Of a DNA stretch of 64,000 nucleotides, positions 1-8,598 are shown one piece after another (position 1 is the first letter of the stretch; each line of letters opens with the position of its first letter). Position numbers and translations under genes: made by a program. The stretch comes from Shinella zoogloeoides (GTDB lineage: Bacteria; Pseudomonadota; Alphaproteobacteria; Rhizobiales; Rhizobiaceae). The notes below the pieces were generated by a model that was given only the letters and a program-made list of their open reading frames with translations, was not told the DNA's origin and did not search any database. The stretch lies in assembly GCF_003574625.1 (NCBI RefSeq), contig NZ_QNUJ01000003.1, positions 124,001 through 188,000 of the forward strand, in the 5' to 3' direction.

Positions 1-1055
1 ATGTTCTCCTCGATATTGCGGCCCTGCACGATGCCGTCGAACTTGCGGTCTTCCGGGCAGAGCACGATGCCGGCGCGGATGGCGTGCGGCGGACTGTCGG
101 GCACGACTGCCCGGCCATCGACGCTGACGGTGCCCTGCAGGCGGCTGTCGGCACCGTAGACGAGGCGCGCCATCTCGCTGCGGCCCGCGCCGATAAGGCC
201 GAAGAAGCCGAGAATCTCGCCCTGGCGCACGGAGAAGCCAATCGGGTTGCGCAGCTTGCGGCCGGCAAGGTCCTTGACCTCCAGCCGCACGGCACCCCGC
301 TGGCGCGGGCGAAAACCCCAGATGTTGGAAATCTCGCGGCCGACCATTTCGGCGATGATCTGCTCGCGCGTGATCTCGGCAATCGCGGGGTGATGGGCGG
401 CAAGCTTGCCGTCGCGCAGCACCGTGAGGCTGTCGCACAGGCGGAAGATCTCGTCGAGGCGGTGCGAGACGTAGAGGATGACCTTGCCCTGCGCGCGCAG
501 GCGGTCGATCAGCGCAAAGAGGATTTCGCTTTCGCGCGAGGAAAGCGAGGAGGTGGGCTCGTCCAGCGCGATGACGCGCGCATCGGCCATCACGGCCTTG
601 GCGATCTCCACCATCTGGCGTTCGCCGATCGAAAGCGAAGCGACCTTGGCGGTGGGGTCGATGTCGATGCCTATCTCCGCCAGCTTCTCCTTGACCGCAC
701 CGACGAGGCGCGTGCGGTCGATGACGCCGACCCTGCCGGGAAAGCGGCCGAGCCAGAGGTTTTCGGCGACCGTCAACTCGGGCACGAGCTGGAGTTCCTG
801 ATGGATGACGATGACACCGGCCTCGAAGGCATCCCGCACGGAGCGGTAATGCTGCGCCTTGCCGTCGATGAGGATCTCGCCGGCATCGGCGGACTGATCG
901 CCGGAGAGCACGCGGATGAGGGTGGATTTACCCGCGCCGTTTTCGCCCATCAGGCCATGCACGGCGCCCTTCTTCACGCAGAAGGAAACGTCGGCGAGCG
1001 CCTGCACGCCGGGATATCCCTTGGATATCGCCCTGAATTCGAGAAAGTCCGTCAT
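1..1055 (-). CDS. araG: AraG-type sugar ABC transporter ATP-binding protein (3' end outside window)
   Basis: Energises a periplasmic-binding-protein-dependent sugar importer from the cytoplasmic face. The visible 351 residues hold one complete nucleotide-binding domain (Walker A GENGAGKST, signature LSIGERQ, Walker B VIALDEPTSSL) and the start of the second, degenerate one (GLIGAGRSE), as in the RbsA/AraG/MglA family of about 500 residues. The reading frame is open to the window edge, so roughly the last 150 residues are missing. The start at 1055 (MTDFLEF) is the first ATG after the araF stop. It follows araF on the same strand with a 66-bp gap containing a stem-loop; a permease (araH) is expected just outside the window. 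Named AraG because its partner is clearly AraF-like. Confidence 0.88.
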   Translation of the reverse strand, partial: MTDFLEFRAISKGYPGVQALADVSFCVKKGAVHGLMGENGAGKSTLIRVLSGDQSADAGEILIDGKAQHYRSVRDAFEAGVIVIHQELQLVPELTVAENLWLGRFPGRVGVIDRTRLVGAVKEKLAEIGIDIDPTAKVASLSIGERQMVEIAKAVMADARVIALDEPTSSLSSRESEILFALIDRLRAQGKVILYVSHRLDEIFRLCDSLTVLRDGKLAAHHPAIAEITREQIIAEMVGREISNIWGFRPRQRGAVRLEVKDLAGRKLRNPIGFSVRQGEILGFFGLIGAGRSEMARLVYGADSRLQGTVSVDGRAVVPDSPPHAIRAGIVLCPEDRKFDGIVQGRNIEEN

Positions 1056-1073
1056 GTCAGCACCCCGAAAGAG

Positions 1074-1099
1074 GCCCGGCGACTGTGCCGCCGCCGGGC
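1074..1099 (-). terminator. intercistronic stem-loop between araF and araG
   Basis: A perfect inverted repeat GCCCGGCG/CGCCGGGC with a 10-nt loop lies between the araF stop and the araG start. There is no clear T-tract on the minus strand, so partial termination or 3'-end protection of the araF message is more likely than full termination. This is inferred from position. Confidence 0.55.
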
Positions 1100-1121
1100 T
1101 GAGGTCATCCTCAGAGGATGA

Positions 1122-2105
1122 TTATTCGATGCCGAGGTCCTTGCGAACCGTTTCGTAATTGTCGCGCAGCGCGATCTGGCCGGCGGTCAGGATCAGCTTT
1201 TCCGGTTCCTTGCCGTTGGCGACCCAGTCATACATGTTGAGCGCGGTCTCGTAGCCGTGGCGCTTCGGCGAAATGATCACGGTGCCGAAGAAGCCCGTGG
1301 CCGCGGGCTTCTTGAACTCGTTGATCGCCGAGTCCGCCCCGCCGATGCCGACGCCGATCATGCTGTCGGCGGCAATGCCGACGCTTTCGGTGGCGCGCAC
1401 CGCGCCGAGGACGGCTTCGTCATTGAGGCCCACGGCGACCCAGTGCTTGATGCCGGCATTCTTGTTGAGAACGACGGTCGCGGCATTGAGGGCGGCTTCC
1501 GTATCGGTCTTGGCCTGGGGCGCGTCGAAGATGTTGGCTTCCGGGAAGCCGGCGGCCTTCAGCACGGAGAGTGCGCCCTCGACACGGTCGACGGCCGTCG
1601 GGAGCTGGTCGTAGGAGACGCGGATCGCGCCGACGTCCTTCATGTCCCAACCGCGCTTCTTGATCTCGTCGACGATCGTCTGGCCGACGGCCTCGCCGAT
1701 CTTGGTGGCGGAAATGCCCATATGCGGCACGTCCTCGATCGGGCTGCCATCGGCGTTCACGAGGCGGTCGTCGACGGTCATCAGCTTGAGATCGTTGGCG
1801 GCGGCCTTGGCGACGATGCCGGGGCCGAGCTTGACGTCCGGCGTGCAGATGATGAAGCCCTGGGCGCCCTGCGCGCCGAGATTGTCGATGGCCGACTGAA
1901 CCTTCTCGCCGTCTTCCGCGCCGATCTTGACGAGGGTGAAGCCCTTCTCCTTGGCGGCGACGTCGGCGAATTTCCATTCGTCCTGGAACCACGGCTCTTC
2001 CGGCTGCTTCACGATGAAGCCGATCTTGGCGTCGGCGGCGAAGGCGGAGGTTGCGGCGAATACGGCGACGGTGCCAGCCAGGATGGCTGCCTTGATAAAG
2101 CCCAT
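1122..2105 (-). CDS. araF: L-arabinose-type periplasmic sugar-binding protein
   Basis: Periplasmic receptor of a monosaccharide importer, 327 residues. The first 23 residues form a signal peptide ending near AFAADAK. The mature start matches the E. coli AraF pattern closely: IGFIVKQPEEPWFQDEWKFA, then GFIICTPD, TVDDRLVN, KIGEAVGQ, KRGWDMKD, KHWVAVGLND and GAVRATESVG, all from memory of AraF and in the same order. It is the first gene of a minus-strand araF-araG operon and faces a FadR-type regulator across a 187-bp gap with a dyad. Family assignment is strong. L-arabinose is the expected ligand, but related proteins can also bind D-galactose or D-fucose. Confidence 0.9.
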   Translation of the reverse strand: MGFIKAAILAGTVAVFAATSAFAADAKIGFIVKQPEEPWFQDEWKFADVAAKEKGFTLVKIGAEDGEKVQSAIDNLGAQGAQGFIICTPDVKLGPGIVAKAAANDLKLMTVDDRLVNADGSPIEDVPHMGISATKIGEAVGQTIVDEIKKRGWDMKDVGAIRVSYDQLPTAVDRVEGALSVLKAAGFPEANIFDAPQAKTDTEAALNAATVVLNKNAGIKHWVAVGLNDEAVLGAVRATESVGIAADSMIGVGIGGADSAINEFKKPAATGFFGTVIISPKRHGYETALNMYDWVANGKEPEKLILTAGQIALRDNYETVRKDLGIE

Positions 2106-2155
2106 TGTCTCTCTCCCAAAACAACTGCGTCTGCAGTGATCTTGGTGTAGGGTTT

Positions 2156-2190
2156 TTCATCATATCCGTCAATTGTCTTTGTATGATGAA
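2156..2190. promoter_or_regulatory. candidate operator between araF and the GntR gene
   Basis: A perfect 9-bp inverted repeat TTCATCATA/TATGATGAA with a 17-nt spacer lies in the divergent gap. The right arm belongs to a TGTATGAT element that is repeated directly at about 2202-2209. Such spaced half-sites fit binding by the adjacent FadR-family repressor. No binding data are available. Confidence 0.45.
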
Positions 2191-2292
2191 TTGAATATCG
2201 ATGTATGATAGTGATGTCGGATCGACGCGAAACCGGCCGTCGCCAGCGCGGCTGAAACCGGTTAATGCATCGCAGGCTGAGTGGGATGGAGA

Positions 2293-3063
2293 ATGGTCGT
2301 GCAGCAACAGAGTGAGCGCCCGGATATGTCCGAAGGCGAGGGGAGCGTGCGCCGGCCCCGGGTGCAGAAGAACGTGACGCGGACGATCGCGACCGATATC
2401 TGCGCGGATGTCTTCCCGGTCGGCGCCTTCCTGCCGACGGAGAACGAGCTGTGCCTGCGCTACGGCGTCAGCCGCACGGTCATCCGGGAATCGCTGAAGA
2501 TCCTGGAATCCAAGGGGCTTGTGCGCGGGCGCTCGCGCGTCGGCACGGTCGTCTGCCCGAAGGAGGAGTGGAACATCCTCGACCAGCAGGTGCTGGAATG
2601 GATCGGTCCGCGCATCTTCGAACTCGATCTCCTCAACTGTGTGCTGGACGCCCGCCGCGCCATCGAGCCCTTCGCCGCGGAATTCGCCGCCGAGCGGGCG
2701 ACGCTGCAGGAGGTCGCCGAGATCGAGCGCGCCTGGGAGGAGATGCGCGATGCGGAGGGAGACCTCGAAGCCTTCACCAAGGCCGATGTCGCCTTTCACG
2801 CGGGGCTCCTGAAGGCGAGCCACAACCAGGTCTTCATGCAGCTCGCCAGCATCATCCGGGCGGCGCTGGAATTTTCCCTGCACACCTCCAACGAGGCGGC
2901 GGATGCGCGCGGCGAGGCGGTGGAAATCCACAGGCAGCTCGTCGAGGCGCTGCGCCTTCGCGACAGGCAAGCCGCCCGCGAATGCTCGCGCCGCATGCTC
3001 GACATCGCCGCGCGCGACATCGCGATCGCCGTCCGCAATCATCCTTCGTCGAACGGCCGCTGA
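2293..3063 (+). CDS. FadR-subfamily GntR transcriptional regulator
   Basis: DNA-binding repressor or activator, about 256 residues. The N-terminal winged helix-turn-helix covers LPTENELCLRYGVSRTVIRE and GLVRGRSRVGTVV; the C-terminal all-helical FCD effector domain has the usual D...H...H spacing (DVAFHAGLLKASHN, EIHRQLVEAL). A GTG at 2281 and an ATG at 2326 are alternative starts; the ATG at 2293 is preferred because of the purine-rich GGATGGAGA just before it. It diverges from araF and is followed 11 bp later by an SDR gene, so it probably controls sugar uptake and the first oxidation step in response to the sugar or its lactone/acid. Confidence 0.85.
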   Translation: MVVQQQSERPDMSEGEGSVRRPRVQKNVTRTIATDICADVFPVGAFLPTENELCLRYGVSRTVIRESLKILESKGLVRGRSRVGTVVCPKEEWNILDQQVLEWIGPRIFELDLLNCVLDARRAIEPFAAEFAAERATLQEVAEIERAWEEMRDAEGDLEAFTKADVAFHAGLLKASHNQVFMQLASIIRAALEFSLHTSNEAADARGEAVEIHRQLVEALRLRDRQAARECSRRMLDIAARDIAIAVRNHPSSNGR

Positions 3064-3074
3064 GGAGAACCGAC

Positions 3075-3851
3075 ATGGCAGGACGTCTCGAAGGCAAGCG
3101 GATCGTCGTCACCGGCGCGGCGCAGGGCATCGGCCTTGCCATGGCCGAGGCCTTCCTTGCGGAAGGGGCGGGCCTCTTCCTGATCGACCGCGACGGCGGC
3201 CTGCTTTCCGCCGAGACGGAGCGCCTGCGCGCGGCCGGCGGGCGGATCGGCCATGCGGCCGCCGATATCACCGATATGGCGGCCATCGAGAGTGCGGTGG
3301 CGGCCGCGGCGCTGGAGATCGGCCGGCCGAACGCGCTCGTCAACAATGCCGGCGTCAATGTCTTCTCCGAACCGCTGAAGCTTTCCGATGCCGACTGGCA
3401 GCGCTGCCTCGACATCAATCTCAAGGGCGCCTGGAATTGCAGCCGCGCGGTGCTGCCGGGCCTGATCGAGGAAGGTGGCGGCGTCATCCTCAACATCGCC
3501 TCCACCCATGCCTTCACCATCGTTCCCCACAGCTTTCCCTATCCGGTTGCCAAGCATGCCCTGCTCGGCATGACCAAGGCCCTCGGCCTCGAATATGCCG
3601 GGCAGGGCGTGCGGGTGAACGCGCTGGCTCCGGGCTATGTGCGCACGCAGAAGGTCGTGGACTACTGGAACAGCTTCCCCGATCCTGCGGCAGCCGAGGC
3701 GGAGACCCTGAAGCTCCATCCCGGCGGGCGCATCGCGACGCCGGAGGAAATCGCCAAGGCGGCGCTCTTCATGATCTCGGACGAATGCCCGTTCATGAAT
3801 GCCACCTGCCTGACGGTCGATGGCGGGATGACGGTGCTGCACCATCCCTGA
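3075..3851 (+). CDS. SDR-family oxidoreductase, probable sugar dehydrogenase
   Basis: NAD(P)-dependent classical short-chain dehydrogenase, 258 residues. The cofactor motif TGAAQGIG is at 13-20, NNAG at about 90-93, and the catalytic set is S143 (NIAS), Y156 and K160 (YPVAK). The C-terminus ends in the usual LTVDGGMT. The ATG follows GAGGAGAACCGAC, a good ribosome site, 11 bp after the GntR stop, so the two are cotranscribed. Lying next to an araFG importer, it probably oxidises the imported aldose (L-arabinose or D-galactose type) at C1 in a non-phosphorylative route. That substrate is inferred from context only. Confidence 0.8.
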   Translation: MAGRLEGKRIVVTGAAQGIGLAMAEAFLAEGAGLFLIDRDGGLLSAETERLRAAGGRIGHAAADITDMAAIESAVAAAALEIGRPNALVNNAGVNVFSEPLKLSDADWQRCLDINLKGAWNCSRAVLPGLIEEGGGVILNIASTHAFTIVPHSFPYPVAKHALLGMTKALGLEYAGQGVRVNALAPGYVRTQKVVDYWNSFPDPAAAEAETLKLHPGGRIATPEEIAKAALFMISDECPFMNATCLTVDGGMTVLHHP

Positions 3852-3885
3852 GCGGTGCGCGCGGAAACGGGCCCTTCGTCCGGGA

Positions 3886-4146
3886 TTACGCCCGGCTCCT
3901 GCGGATCGCCCTGACCAGCCGAAACACGGCGAAGGCGGCGCAAAGGACATACAGGCCTCCGCCGATGAACATGATGCCGTAAATGCCGGCAAAGAGTTCG
4001 CGATCCTCCCGGTAGACATCCGTTGCGGGCGGGGCGGGCGGATAGACGAAGGCGGCGATCACCTCGCCGATCCCGTATCCGGCAAAGAGGCAGACCGGCA
4101 CGAGGAGGATAAGGCTGGCGACGAAGATAGCGACCGGTTTCAGCAT
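3886..4146 (-). CDS. small two-helix inner-membrane protein, unknown function
   Basis: An 86-residue protein with a hydrophobic helix at about 4-35 and a second at about 52-80, separated by a proline-rich loop (VYPPAPPATDVYRED), ending in a basic tail (RAIRRSRA). The start at 4146 is chosen over upstream in-frame codons because it has a GGGAGG ribosome site and begins directly with the hydrophobic segment. I do not recognise the family. It lies 5 bp after a small secreted-protein gene on the same strand. Confidence 0.6.
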   Translation of the reverse strand: MLKPVAIFVASLILLVPVCLFAGYGIGEVIAAFVYPPAPPATDVYREDRELFAGIYGIMFIGGGLYVLCAAFAVFRLVRAIRRSRA

Positions 4147-4151
4147 CGCGT

Positions 4152-4490
4152 CTACCTCCCAAAATCGGTGAGCGTATCGAGGGTGAATCGCTCGGAATCT
4201 GCCCCGCACCGATGCCAGCGCATCTCGGCATTCGCCTCGCTGCGGCGCCCGTAGCACCAGTTCCTCTCATTGAGCGCGACACCGTAGATCGTCATCGCCT
4301 TGCAGGCGACGGCGATCCGGACGTCTCCGCTGGGATTGTGCAGGCAGATGTCTCCTGCATCGTCATAGAGTTTCTTGAGCTGATCGTCGCTTTCGGTCGC
4401 CCGCGGAAACAGCTTTTCCGCGGCGGTGGCTGGAACTGCGGTGTACAGTCCGGCAACGAAGAGGGGCATTGCAAGCAGCAGCCGGTTCAT
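4152..4490 (-). CDS. small secreted cysteine-containing protein, unknown function
   Basis: A 112-residue protein with a clear signal peptide (MNRLLLAMPLFVAGLYTAVP, cleavage near ATAA|EK). The mature part has four cysteines (DICLHN, AVACKA, NWCYGR, HRCGAD), suggesting two disulfides in the periplasm. The start at 4490 has GGAGGAAGAC directly upstream; the longer in-frame ORF has no such site. The spacing of C and W residues resembles lysozyme-inhibitor-like small periplasmic proteins, but I cannot assign a family. It is part of a three-gene minus-strand cluster with 4523-5017. Confidence 0.6.
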   Translation of the reverse strand: MNRLLLAMPLFVAGLYTAVPATAAEKLFPRATESDDQLKKLYDDAGDICLHNPSGDVRIAVACKAMTIYGVALNERNWCYGRRSEANAEMRWHRCGADSERFTLDTLTDFGR

Positions 4491-4522
4491 GTCTTCCTCC
4501 TTGGCGTCATAAGTGGGAACCG

Positions 4523-5017
4523 TTACCCGGTGGGCCGGAAGCATGTGGCCAGTCTGGCGACCACGGCCTCGTAGGTCTTCGCCTCGTCCAACGGATATGT
4601 CAGGCGGAAGACGTGAAGGCTGTCGATATCATCTTGCCCATTCGGTCTCAGCAGGGCCTTGGCATAGAAGACCCTGCCGTTCTCGCGGCCGGAGATGACG
4701 GCCCAGTTTTCTTTTGCTCGGTGATAGCTGACGACGGCATCCGGGCTGTCGAGGTCCGAGACGATGGCGTCGGCGGTCTGCTCCATCACGTTGTAGCCAC
4801 CCCAGACCCGCAATTCGGCGCCCGATTTCGCGGAGAACACGCGGCCATCGCCGTTATCGGCCTCCGGCTGGGCAGCAAGGAGATCGGCCGGATAGCAGAT
4901 GCTGTAGCCGAAGCGGACATTGGTGTAGGTCTTCCATTGGTGATCCGCCGCCATGGCGGGCATGCTCGTCGGCAGGACGGCGAGCGCCGCGGCGAAGGCG
5001 TGTGTCGAGATGTTCAT
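4523..5017 (-). CDS. secreted protein of unknown function
   Basis: A 164-residue protein with a signal peptide (about 1-23, cleavage after PAMA). The mature part has the pattern YTNVRFGYSICYPADLL, then NGDGRVF and AELRVWGGYNV, ending in VARLATCF. Two cysteines, one early and one at the end, could form a disulfide. The layout (an aromatic FGYSICYP motif followed by a mixed alpha/beta domain) recalls small periplasmic lipid- or protein-binding folds. No enzyme motif is visible. The ribosome site is GGGAGGAAACG before the ATG at 5017. Confidence 0.65.
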   Translation of the reverse strand: MNISTHAFAAALAVLPTSMPAMAADHQWKTYTNVRFGYSICYPADLLAAQPEADNGDGRVFSAKSGAELRVWGGYNVMEQTADAIVSDLDSPDAVVSYHRAKENWAVISGRENGRVFYAKALLRPNGQDDIDSLHVFRLTYPLDEAKTYEAVVARLATCFRPTG

Positions 5018-5050
5018 CCGTTTCCTCCCATGTTCATGGCCGGGCTTGCC

Positions 5051-5668
5051 TCACAGGATACGCAACATGATGGCAAGGCTGAGCCCGACGAGGATGCAGC
5101 CACTGATCCGCGAGACCCAAAGACCGGAGCCGGGCGTGGAAACGAGCGGTGCGGCGAGGGACGCGATACCCACCGAGGCGAGGTCGCCCAGCGAGAAAGC
5201 GCCGTTGACGATGACCCCCAGCAGCAGGAACTGGAGCCAGTCCGGCGTCGTCGCGGCGGGATCGACGAACTGCGGCAGGAAGGTCAGGAAGAAGAGCGCG
5301 GTCTTCGGATTGAGGACCTCGACCACGATACTGTCGTGCAGGACCTTCCTTTGCCTCGAACGCGTTTCGGTTTCCGCCCGCGCTCCGGGCGGAACGATCA
5401 TCCGGCCACCCAGCCAGAGCATATAGAGCGCGCCGGCCGTCCTGACGGCTGTATAGAGCGCGGGCGCATGATGGAGGAGGGCGGCAAGGCCGATGGAGGC
5501 CCCGGCTATGTGGATATAGCAGCCGAGATGGATGCCGAGGGCGGCCATCAGCCCGGCCCGGTGGCCGTGGGCAAGGGTCTGTGCCGACATGTAGAGAATG
5601 GCCGGCCCGGGCATGCAGGCGAAGGCCATGGTGGCGAAGGCGAAGGGTATCCAGCTTTCCAGTGACAC
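5051..5668 (-). CDS. LysE/RhtB-family amino acid exporter
   Basis: Inner-membrane exporter, about 205 residues with six predicted helices. Family hallmarks are the N-terminal PGPAILYMSAQTLAHGHRAG (usual G-x-x-x-G-P-G-P region) and the mid-protein LNPKTALFFLTFLPQFVD. A GTG start at 5668 is preferred over the ATG at 5701: it has GGGAGG eight bases upstream and gives the typical family length. Divergently transcribed from a LysR gene, the standard arrangement for effector-controlled efflux of an amino acid or its derivative. The substrate cannot be read from the sequence. Confidence 0.85.
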   Translation of the reverse strand: MSLESWIPFAFATMAFACMPGPAILYMSAQTLAHGHRAGLMAALGIHLGCYIHIAGASIGLAALLHHAPALYTAVRTAGALYMLWLGGRMIVPPGARAETETRSRQRKVLHDSIVVEVLNPKTALFFLTFLPQFVDPAATTPDWLQFLLLGVIVNGAFSLGDLASVGIASLAAPLVSTPGSGLWVSRISGCILVGLSLAIMLRIL

Positions 5669-5722
5669 GGCGGTTGACCTCCCGTTTTGCCGGCGGGGCA
5701 AGTCAATCAGCCTTTATTGATC

Positions 5723-5741
5723 ATGAGAAACGATTTATCAT
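5723..5741. promoter_or_regulatory. candidate LysR operator upstream of the lysE-like gene
   Basis: An imperfect palindrome (ATGAGAAA, 3-nt centre, TTTATCAT; one mismatch) lies in the divergent gap between the LysE and LysR genes. Its position and T-N11-A-like symmetry fit a LysR autoregulatory site. Confidence 0.45.
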
Positions 5742-5772
5742 CATGTCATTGATGACGGAACGAGGTGGATCG

Positions 5773-6654
5773 ATGTTCGACATCGTGCTGCTGCGGACAT
5801 TCGAAACGGTCGCCTGCCTGTCGAGCTTCACGAAGGCGGGGCAGCAGTTGAACCTGACGCAATCCGCCGTCAGCGCCCATATCCGGCGACTGGAGGAACA
5901 GGCGGGCACCGCCCTTTTCGAGCGCAGCACCCGCACGGTCGCCCTGACGCCGCAGGGACAGGCGCTGCTCGGCCATGCGCGGGCGATCCTGCGCCTGAGC
6001 GAAGAAGCCCGGACCCTGATGCGGGGAAGCAGCAACGCGCTTCACCTGCGCATCGGCGCATCCGATGATCTGACGAGCACATGGCTGCCCGCGGTGCTGC
6101 GGAAATTCCAGGATTCCCGCACGGCAAGGACGCTGGAAGTCCATATTTCCAACACGGCGGTGCTGCTCGAGAGCATGGACAAGGGCGAACTCGACCTGAT
6201 CGTCGGCTGCCGCTGCCGGGGCGACCAGCCCGGTATGCATCTGTGGAACGAGCCGCTCCGATGGGTGCTCGGAAGGACCCCGCTCGATGCCGAGACGCCC
6301 ATTCCCATTGCCGTGTTTCCCGAACCGTGCCCCTACAGGGACGCCGCCCTTGCCGCGCTCGCCGCGCAGAACTGCACGTGGAGGATCACCAGCGTCAGCC
6401 CCAGCCTCGGCAGCCTGACGGCTATGGCCGCTGCAGGGCTTGCGGTCACCCCGCTGAATGCCAGTTCGATCCCGGCCAACCTGCAATCGTCGTCGGGCAA
6501 TGCGCAATTGCCGCCTTTGCCCGATGTCGAATTCGTGGCCCATGTGCGGCCCGGCCTGCCGGAAGAAACCATGCTCCTGACGCGTGCCGTCATCGAATGG
6601 ATCACCGCCAACAGGCCGCAGGTCGCCGCGCCGCGTCACCTCCGGAAAACCTGA
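5773..6654 (+). CDS. LysR-family transcriptional regulator
   Basis: A 293-residue regulator. The N-terminal winged helix is complete (LRTFETVACLSSFTKAGQQL, TQSAVSAHIRRLEEQAG, LFERSTRTVALTPQG), followed by a periplasmic-binding-like effector domain (LRIGASDDL, ELDLIVGCR, GLAVTPLNAS). The ATG at 5773 follows GAGGTGG; upstream ATGs lack a ribosome site. It diverges from the LysE-type exporter and most likely controls it. Confidence 0.87.
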   Translation: MFDIVLLRTFETVACLSSFTKAGQQLNLTQSAVSAHIRRLEEQAGTALFERSTRTVALTPQGQALLGHARAILRLSEEARTLMRGSSNALHLRIGASDDLTSTWLPAVLRKFQDSRTARTLEVHISNTAVLLESMDKGELDLIVGCRCRGDQPGMHLWNEPLRWVLGRTPLDAETPIPIAVFPEPCPYRDAALAALAAQNCTWRITSVSPSLGSLTAMAAAGLAVTPLNASSIPANLQSSSGNAQLPPLPDVEFVAHVRPGLPEETMLLTRAVIEWITANRPQVAAPRHLRKT

Positions 6655-6719
6655 ACCATGCGATTGTTAATCCGCAAGAGGCGAACTAGTTTCGGCCTGC
6701 CGAACCCGCCGGAATTTTC

Positions 6720-8588
6720 ATGCCCGATCCGATTGCAAAACCCGATCTTCCATCGCCAGCGGCGCGCGTGCTCCAGCTGCGCTCGCTGTTCGCCCTGAAC
6801 AAGCCGGGTGCCCGGCGCTGGCCGTTTGCGCTGCGCGCAGCCCTTGCGATGGGCGTGCCTGCTGCAATCGGCTGGGCGGCGGGGGACCTGCCGGCGGGAC
6901 TGATGGCGACGATCGGCGGCTTCACCGCCGTCTACGGCAACGACCGGCCGTTCCTGAACCGCGCCTTTCATCTTGGCGCGATCGCGGTGTCGTTCGCGCT
7001 TGCCGTGATGATCGGCGTGGTGGCGGGCGGCACGGAGTGGCTGACCGTTCCGGTGGTCACTTTGCTCGCGACCGCTGCCGCCTTCCTGTGCAGCGCGCTG
7101 AAAGTCGCCCCGCCGGGGGCCTATCTCTTCACGCTTGCGGTCGCGGCCGGCACGGCGATGGGGGCGGAGCACCTGTCCTGGTGGCATGTGGGCACGCTCG
7201 TCCTTGCCGGCGGGGCCTTCGCCTGGGTGCTGCATATGGCGGGGGCGATCCTTGCCCCGCGCGGGCCCGAGGTTCTGGCCCTCAAGGCGGCGGCCCGCGC
7301 GGTCGGCGATTTTCTCGCCGCGGCGACGACGCCGGGCGGCGATGCGGCGCGGCATCAGGCGGCCATCGCGCTGCATCTCGCATGGACGGTGCTGGTCAGC
7401 CAGCAGCCCGTGCAGCCTCGCCCGAACGGAACCCTGTCGCGGCTGCGCGCCGAGGGCCGGGAACTGCACATGATCTTCGCCGAGGCGATCAATGCGGTGG
7501 GAGCGGGCGAACCGATCCCACAGGCCAATGTCGAGCGCGTGCGGGCAATTGCCCGGCAGGGGGCGATGCCGGTGGACGTCACCAATCCCGGCCATATCCC
7601 GCTCGGCCGCGTCAGCGGCTGGCAGCTCCTGAAGGAGGGTGCGCGCCCGGGCGCGCAGGCATTCGAGATCGGCCTGCGGGTGGCGGTGGCCTCGGCGGTG
7701 AGCGGGCTCTTCGGCTGGTTGACGAACATCGAGCATGCCTACTGGATCACCGCCGCCGCCGTGCTGATGCTCTACCAGGGCCTCGACCGGGCGACGATGC
7801 TGCAACGGGGAATCCAGCGGGTCGGCGGCACCCTGATCGGCACGGTCCTCGCCGGCGTCGTCCTGTATCTTCATCCCGAAGGACTGTGGTTCGCGGCCAC
7901 GATTGCCCTCCTCCAGTTCATCATCGAATTGCTGGTGCTGCGCAATTACGGGCTCGCGGTCGTCTTCATCACGGCGATTGCCCTCACTATCGCTTCCGGC
8001 GGTCATCCGGTGGCCGATATTCCCCATCAGGTCTGGGTTCGCGCGGAAGATACCTTTCTCGGCTGCGCGATCGGTGTCGCGGCGTTCCTGCTTCTGGCGA
8101 AACGGGGAACGAAACGGGCGATCTCGCAGGAATTGTTTCGGACCTGGGGGGCGATCGATCTGGTCGCCCAGCATCTTGCGACCGGCGATGCCGATACGAC
8201 GAGCGTGCGCGGTGCCCGGCGCAACCTGCAGCATCACATAATCCTGCTGCTGCAAAGCTACGATGCGGCGGCCGGAAGCGGTGCGGAAAGCCGCGCCACG
8301 ACGGAACCGCTCTGGCCCGCCGTCGTCGCCACCCAGCGCCTCGCCTACCGCCTGCTCGCCGCCGGCTGGCGGATCGAGGCCGCATCGGCGACAGGGGAAA
8401 ATGCCGCTCTGGCGGAAGAACTGTTCGGCAAGGAGGGCGCAGCGCAACTGCACGCCTGCCTCGCCGGGATCGTCAATGCCTTTCACAATGGCACCGCACC
8501 GCCGCCCGATCCCGAGGTTCCGGCCTTTCTCGAAGCGGAAATCCGCTTGCTGGGCAGCTCGATCGTCTTCCCGTCCAGCCGGGCGTGA
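6720..8588 (+). CDS. FUSC-family inner-membrane protein
   Basis: A 622-residue membrane protein with two bundles of hydrophobic helices (about 40-180 and 335-460), each followed by a soluble helical part, the layout of the FUSC/YccS/AaeB family (fusaric-acid-resistance-like). The second bundle contains the family's YWITAAAVLMLYQGLDRATM segment and a VGGTLIGTVLAGV stretch. AaeB/FUSC proteins are linked to export of aromatic acids, but no membrane-fusion partner lies beside it, so an efflux role is uncertain. Its stop is 10 bp from the stop of the convergent aldolase gene. Confidence 0.8.
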   Translation: MPDPIAKPDLPSPAARVLQLRSLFALNKPGARRWPFALRAALAMGVPAAIGWAAGDLPAGLMATIGGFTAVYGNDRPFLNRAFHLGAIAVSFALAVMIGVVAGGTEWLTVPVVTLLATAAAFLCSALKVAPPGAYLFTLAVAAGTAMGAEHLSWWHVGTLVLAGGAFAWVLHMAGAILAPRGPEVLALKAAARAVGDFLAAATTPGGDAARHQAAIALHLAWTVLVSQQPVQPRPNGTLSRLRAEGRELHMIFAEAINAVGAGEPIPQANVERVRAIARQGAMPVDVTNPGHIPLGRVSGWQLLKEGARPGAQAFEIGLRVAVASAVSGLFGWLTNIEHAYWITAAAVLMLYQGLDRATMLQRGIQRVGGTLIGTVLAGVVLYLHPEGLWFAATIALLQFIIELLVLRNYGLAVVFITAIALTIASGGHPVADIPHQVWVRAEDTFLGCAIGVAAFLLLAKRGTKRAISQELFRTWGAIDLVAQHLATGDADTTSVRGARRNLQHHIILLLQSYDAAAGSGAESRATTEPLWPAVVATQRLAYRLLAAGWRIEAASATGENAALAEELFGKEGAAQLHACLAGIVNAFHNGTAPPPDPEVPAFLEAEIRLLGSSIVFPSSRA

Positions 8589-8598
8589 CGGAAAGACG

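Noticed and set aside
84-1121. A 345-codon plus-strand frame at the window start.
   Set aside because: Antisense of the AraG-type ATPase, whose Walker and signature motifs are unmistakable on the minus strand.
1420-3042. A 540-codon minus-strand frame bridging araF and the GntR gene.
   Set aside because: It reads through araF in another frame and antisense to the regulator; the translation turns into Arg-rich low-complexity sequence.
3880-3895. CCGGG/CCCGG inverted repeat as a terminator of the SDR gene.
   Set aside because: Only five pairs, no T-tract, and it overlaps the end of the convergent small membrane protein gene.
6636-8486. A 616-codon open frame on the minus strand.
   Set aside because: Shadow of the FUSC gene; biased composition and no membrane or enzyme motifs.
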